Shown here: piece after piece, positions 45,807-46,646 of the stretch
Layout: the number at the start of each line of letters is the position of its first letter
Position numbering within the stretch: position 1 is the first letter of the stretch
Origin: Bacteroidales bacterium
GTDB lineage: Bacteria; Bacteroidota; Bacteroidia; Bacteroidales; GCA-2748055
Assembly: GCA_016936975.1 (NCBI GenBank)
Contig: JAFGWU010000048.1
Coordinates: 1 to 46,646, forward strand
Direction of reading: 5' to 3'
DNA: 46,646 bases
Position numbers and translations under genes: made by a program
Notes under the pieces: generated by a model
Seen by the model: only the letters and a program-made list of their open reading frames with translations
Told to the model about the DNA's origin: nothing
Database searches by the model: none

Positions 45807-46646
45807 TTACTCATCAATAGGGGTCAGCCTGAGTAGAAGCACCCCGTGTGCGGGTATGACATGCACAAGGGGATCGTCGGTGAAACCGATCTCCTCATGG
45901 GCCCAGAGATCCCGCATGCTGTAATTTTGCTCAGAGAAGCGGATGGCTCCCTTATGGTATATATTGATGCGCTGCCAGTCATACTCCAGATCCCACGGCA
46001 CATTCCTGCGGTTCATGAAGCAGATGGCCACCTCTTTATCCTTCAGCAGTTTCACCCATATTTCGTGATCCCCCATATCGAGGAACCGGATGGCCTGGTT
46101 GCCCAGCGGATCCTGGTTAACCGCTATCACCTCCTTATTGGTCAATATCTCAGCTGTTTCCTCACTCATGCTCAGGAGATCATTGCCGGCCATCAGGGGG
46201 GCCGCCAGCATGGCCCACATGGAGAAATGGGTGATATTCTCATCCCGGGTCAGTCCCCGGTTTCCCACCTCGAGCATGTCCGGATCGTTCCAGTGGCCCG
46301 GCCCTGCATAGGGCCACAGGTCGGCCTGCCGGTCAATGATGTTGACAATCCCGAGGCCGCCCCAGTTGAGTTCCCCTTCGTAAATGTTCCGGATATCCGG
46401 TGTGGTTCTCCAGAGGTGTCCGATGCCTTCTGCCCAGGTCCAGGGCTCGTTTTCTCCCCATTCGCAGAGGCTGAACACAATCGGTCGCCCGCAGATTTTC
46501 AACGCATCGCTCATCGTCCTGTAGGCTGCTTCGGCATTCTGCCCCCGGTTTGCGCACCAGTCATATTTCAGGTAATCAACTCCCCATGCCGCATACTGAC
46601 GCGTATCCTGGAACTGGTAACCCCGGCTGCCCGGACGCCCCTGGCA
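45807..46646 (-). CDS. GH27-family alpha-galactosidase (partial, N-terminus outside the window)
   Basis: The last 279 codons of a GH27 enzyme; the reading frame stays open to the window edge, so the start lies beyond 46646. Within the visible part, nucleophile Asp29 lies in KYDWC (after AAWGVDYL), the substrate-binding Glu in SLCEW follows, and acid/base Asp84 is in WRTTPDI, aligned with Asp170, Glu203 and Asp231 of human alpha-galactosidase A. GGWNDPDM-like and INQDPLG motifs and the C-terminal beta-sandwich ending LLLRLTPIDE complete the fold. GH27 removes terminal alpha-galactose, or in some members beta-L-arabinopyranose or alpha-N-acetylgalactosamine. An alpha-galactosidase next to a metallopeptidase would suit removal of Ser-linked alpha-galactose from extensin-like glycoproteins. 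Confidence 0.93.
   Translation of the reverse strand, partial: CQGRPGSRGYQFQDTRQYAAWGVDYLKYDWCANRGQNAEAAYRTMSDALKICGRPIVFSLCEWGENEPWTWAEGIGHLWRTTPDIRNIYEGELNWGGLGIVNIIDRQADLWPYAGPGHWNDPDMLEVGNRGLTRDENITHFSMWAMLAAPLMAGNDLLSMSEETAEILTNKEVIAVNQDPLGNQAIRFLDMGDHEIWVKLLKDKEVAICFMNRRNVPWDLEYDWQRINIYHKGAIRFSEQNYSMRDLWAHEEIGFTDDPLVHVIPAHGVLLLRLTPIDE

Noticed and set aside
1..46646. CRISPR arrays, tRNA/rRNA genes, transposases and phage genes
   Set aside because: No regular spacer-repeat arrays, no tRNA-like cloverleaf noticed in the gaps, and all long minus-strand genes belong to the degradation locus.

Overview
The window comes from a Bacteroidota chromosome. The evidence is two SusC/SusD pairs, many lipoproteins, a hybrid two-component regulator of the PUL type and four proteins with type IX secretion (T9SS) sorting tails. 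T9SS together with roughly 50% GC fits free-living or environmental lineages such as Marinilabiliales/Prolixibacteraceae better than gut Bacteroides; this placement is inference. All 19 genes are on the minus strand, so transcription runs from high to low coordinates. No gap between genes exceeds 300 bases. I see no tRNA, rRNA, CRISPR array, insertion sequence or prophage.

Layout in the direction of transcription. (a) 46646-41646: a partial GH27 alpha-galactosidase cut by the window edge, a secreted HExxH metallopeptidase-like protein and a small secreted jelly-roll-type protein ending in a clear intrinsic terminator. (b) 41434-29681: a second, larger HExxH protein with a hexapeptide beta-helix, a 1412-residue hybrid sensor/AraC regulator and a secreted CotH-kinase-like protein. 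(c) 29439-18494: a tight five-gene run of GH127, Xaa-Pro aminopeptidase, GH146, GH127 and a DUF5695-like protein. (d) 18201-6960: SusC-SusD-SusC-SusD-DUF1735 surface lipoprotein, closed by an intrinsic terminator. (e) 6875-24: sulfatase, GH51 alpha-L-arabinofuranosidase and a third GH127.

Read together, this is a polysaccharide-utilization locus dominated by arabinofuranose-releasing enzymes: three GH127, one GH146 and one GH51. Unusually, it also carries peptide-bond-directed functions: two surface gluzincin-like peptidases and a cytosolic Xaa-Pro aminopeptidase. Extensin-type hydroxyproline-rich glycoproteins (HRGPs) have beta-L-arabinofuranosyl chains on hydroxyproline, a capping alpha-L-arabinofuranose, alpha-galactose on serine and a Pro/Hyp-rich backbone. 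Every enzyme class here matches one of those bonds. The central proposal is therefore a locus that eats arabinosylated HRGPs of plant or algal walls, glycan and peptide together. A sulfatase would suit a sulfated algal version. A related discoidin-like module appears in five otherwise unrelated proteins of the window and may be the shared substrate anchor.

Likely flow: T9SS-exported peptidases and surface lipoproteins cut and bind the glycoprotein outside; two SusCD pairs import glycopeptides or oligosaccharides; lipoprotein and periplasmic glycosidases trim them; the aminopeptidase finishes Pro-containing peptides in the cytosol; and the hybrid regulator senses a periplasmic product. The substrate is inferred from gene content and needs biochemical proof.
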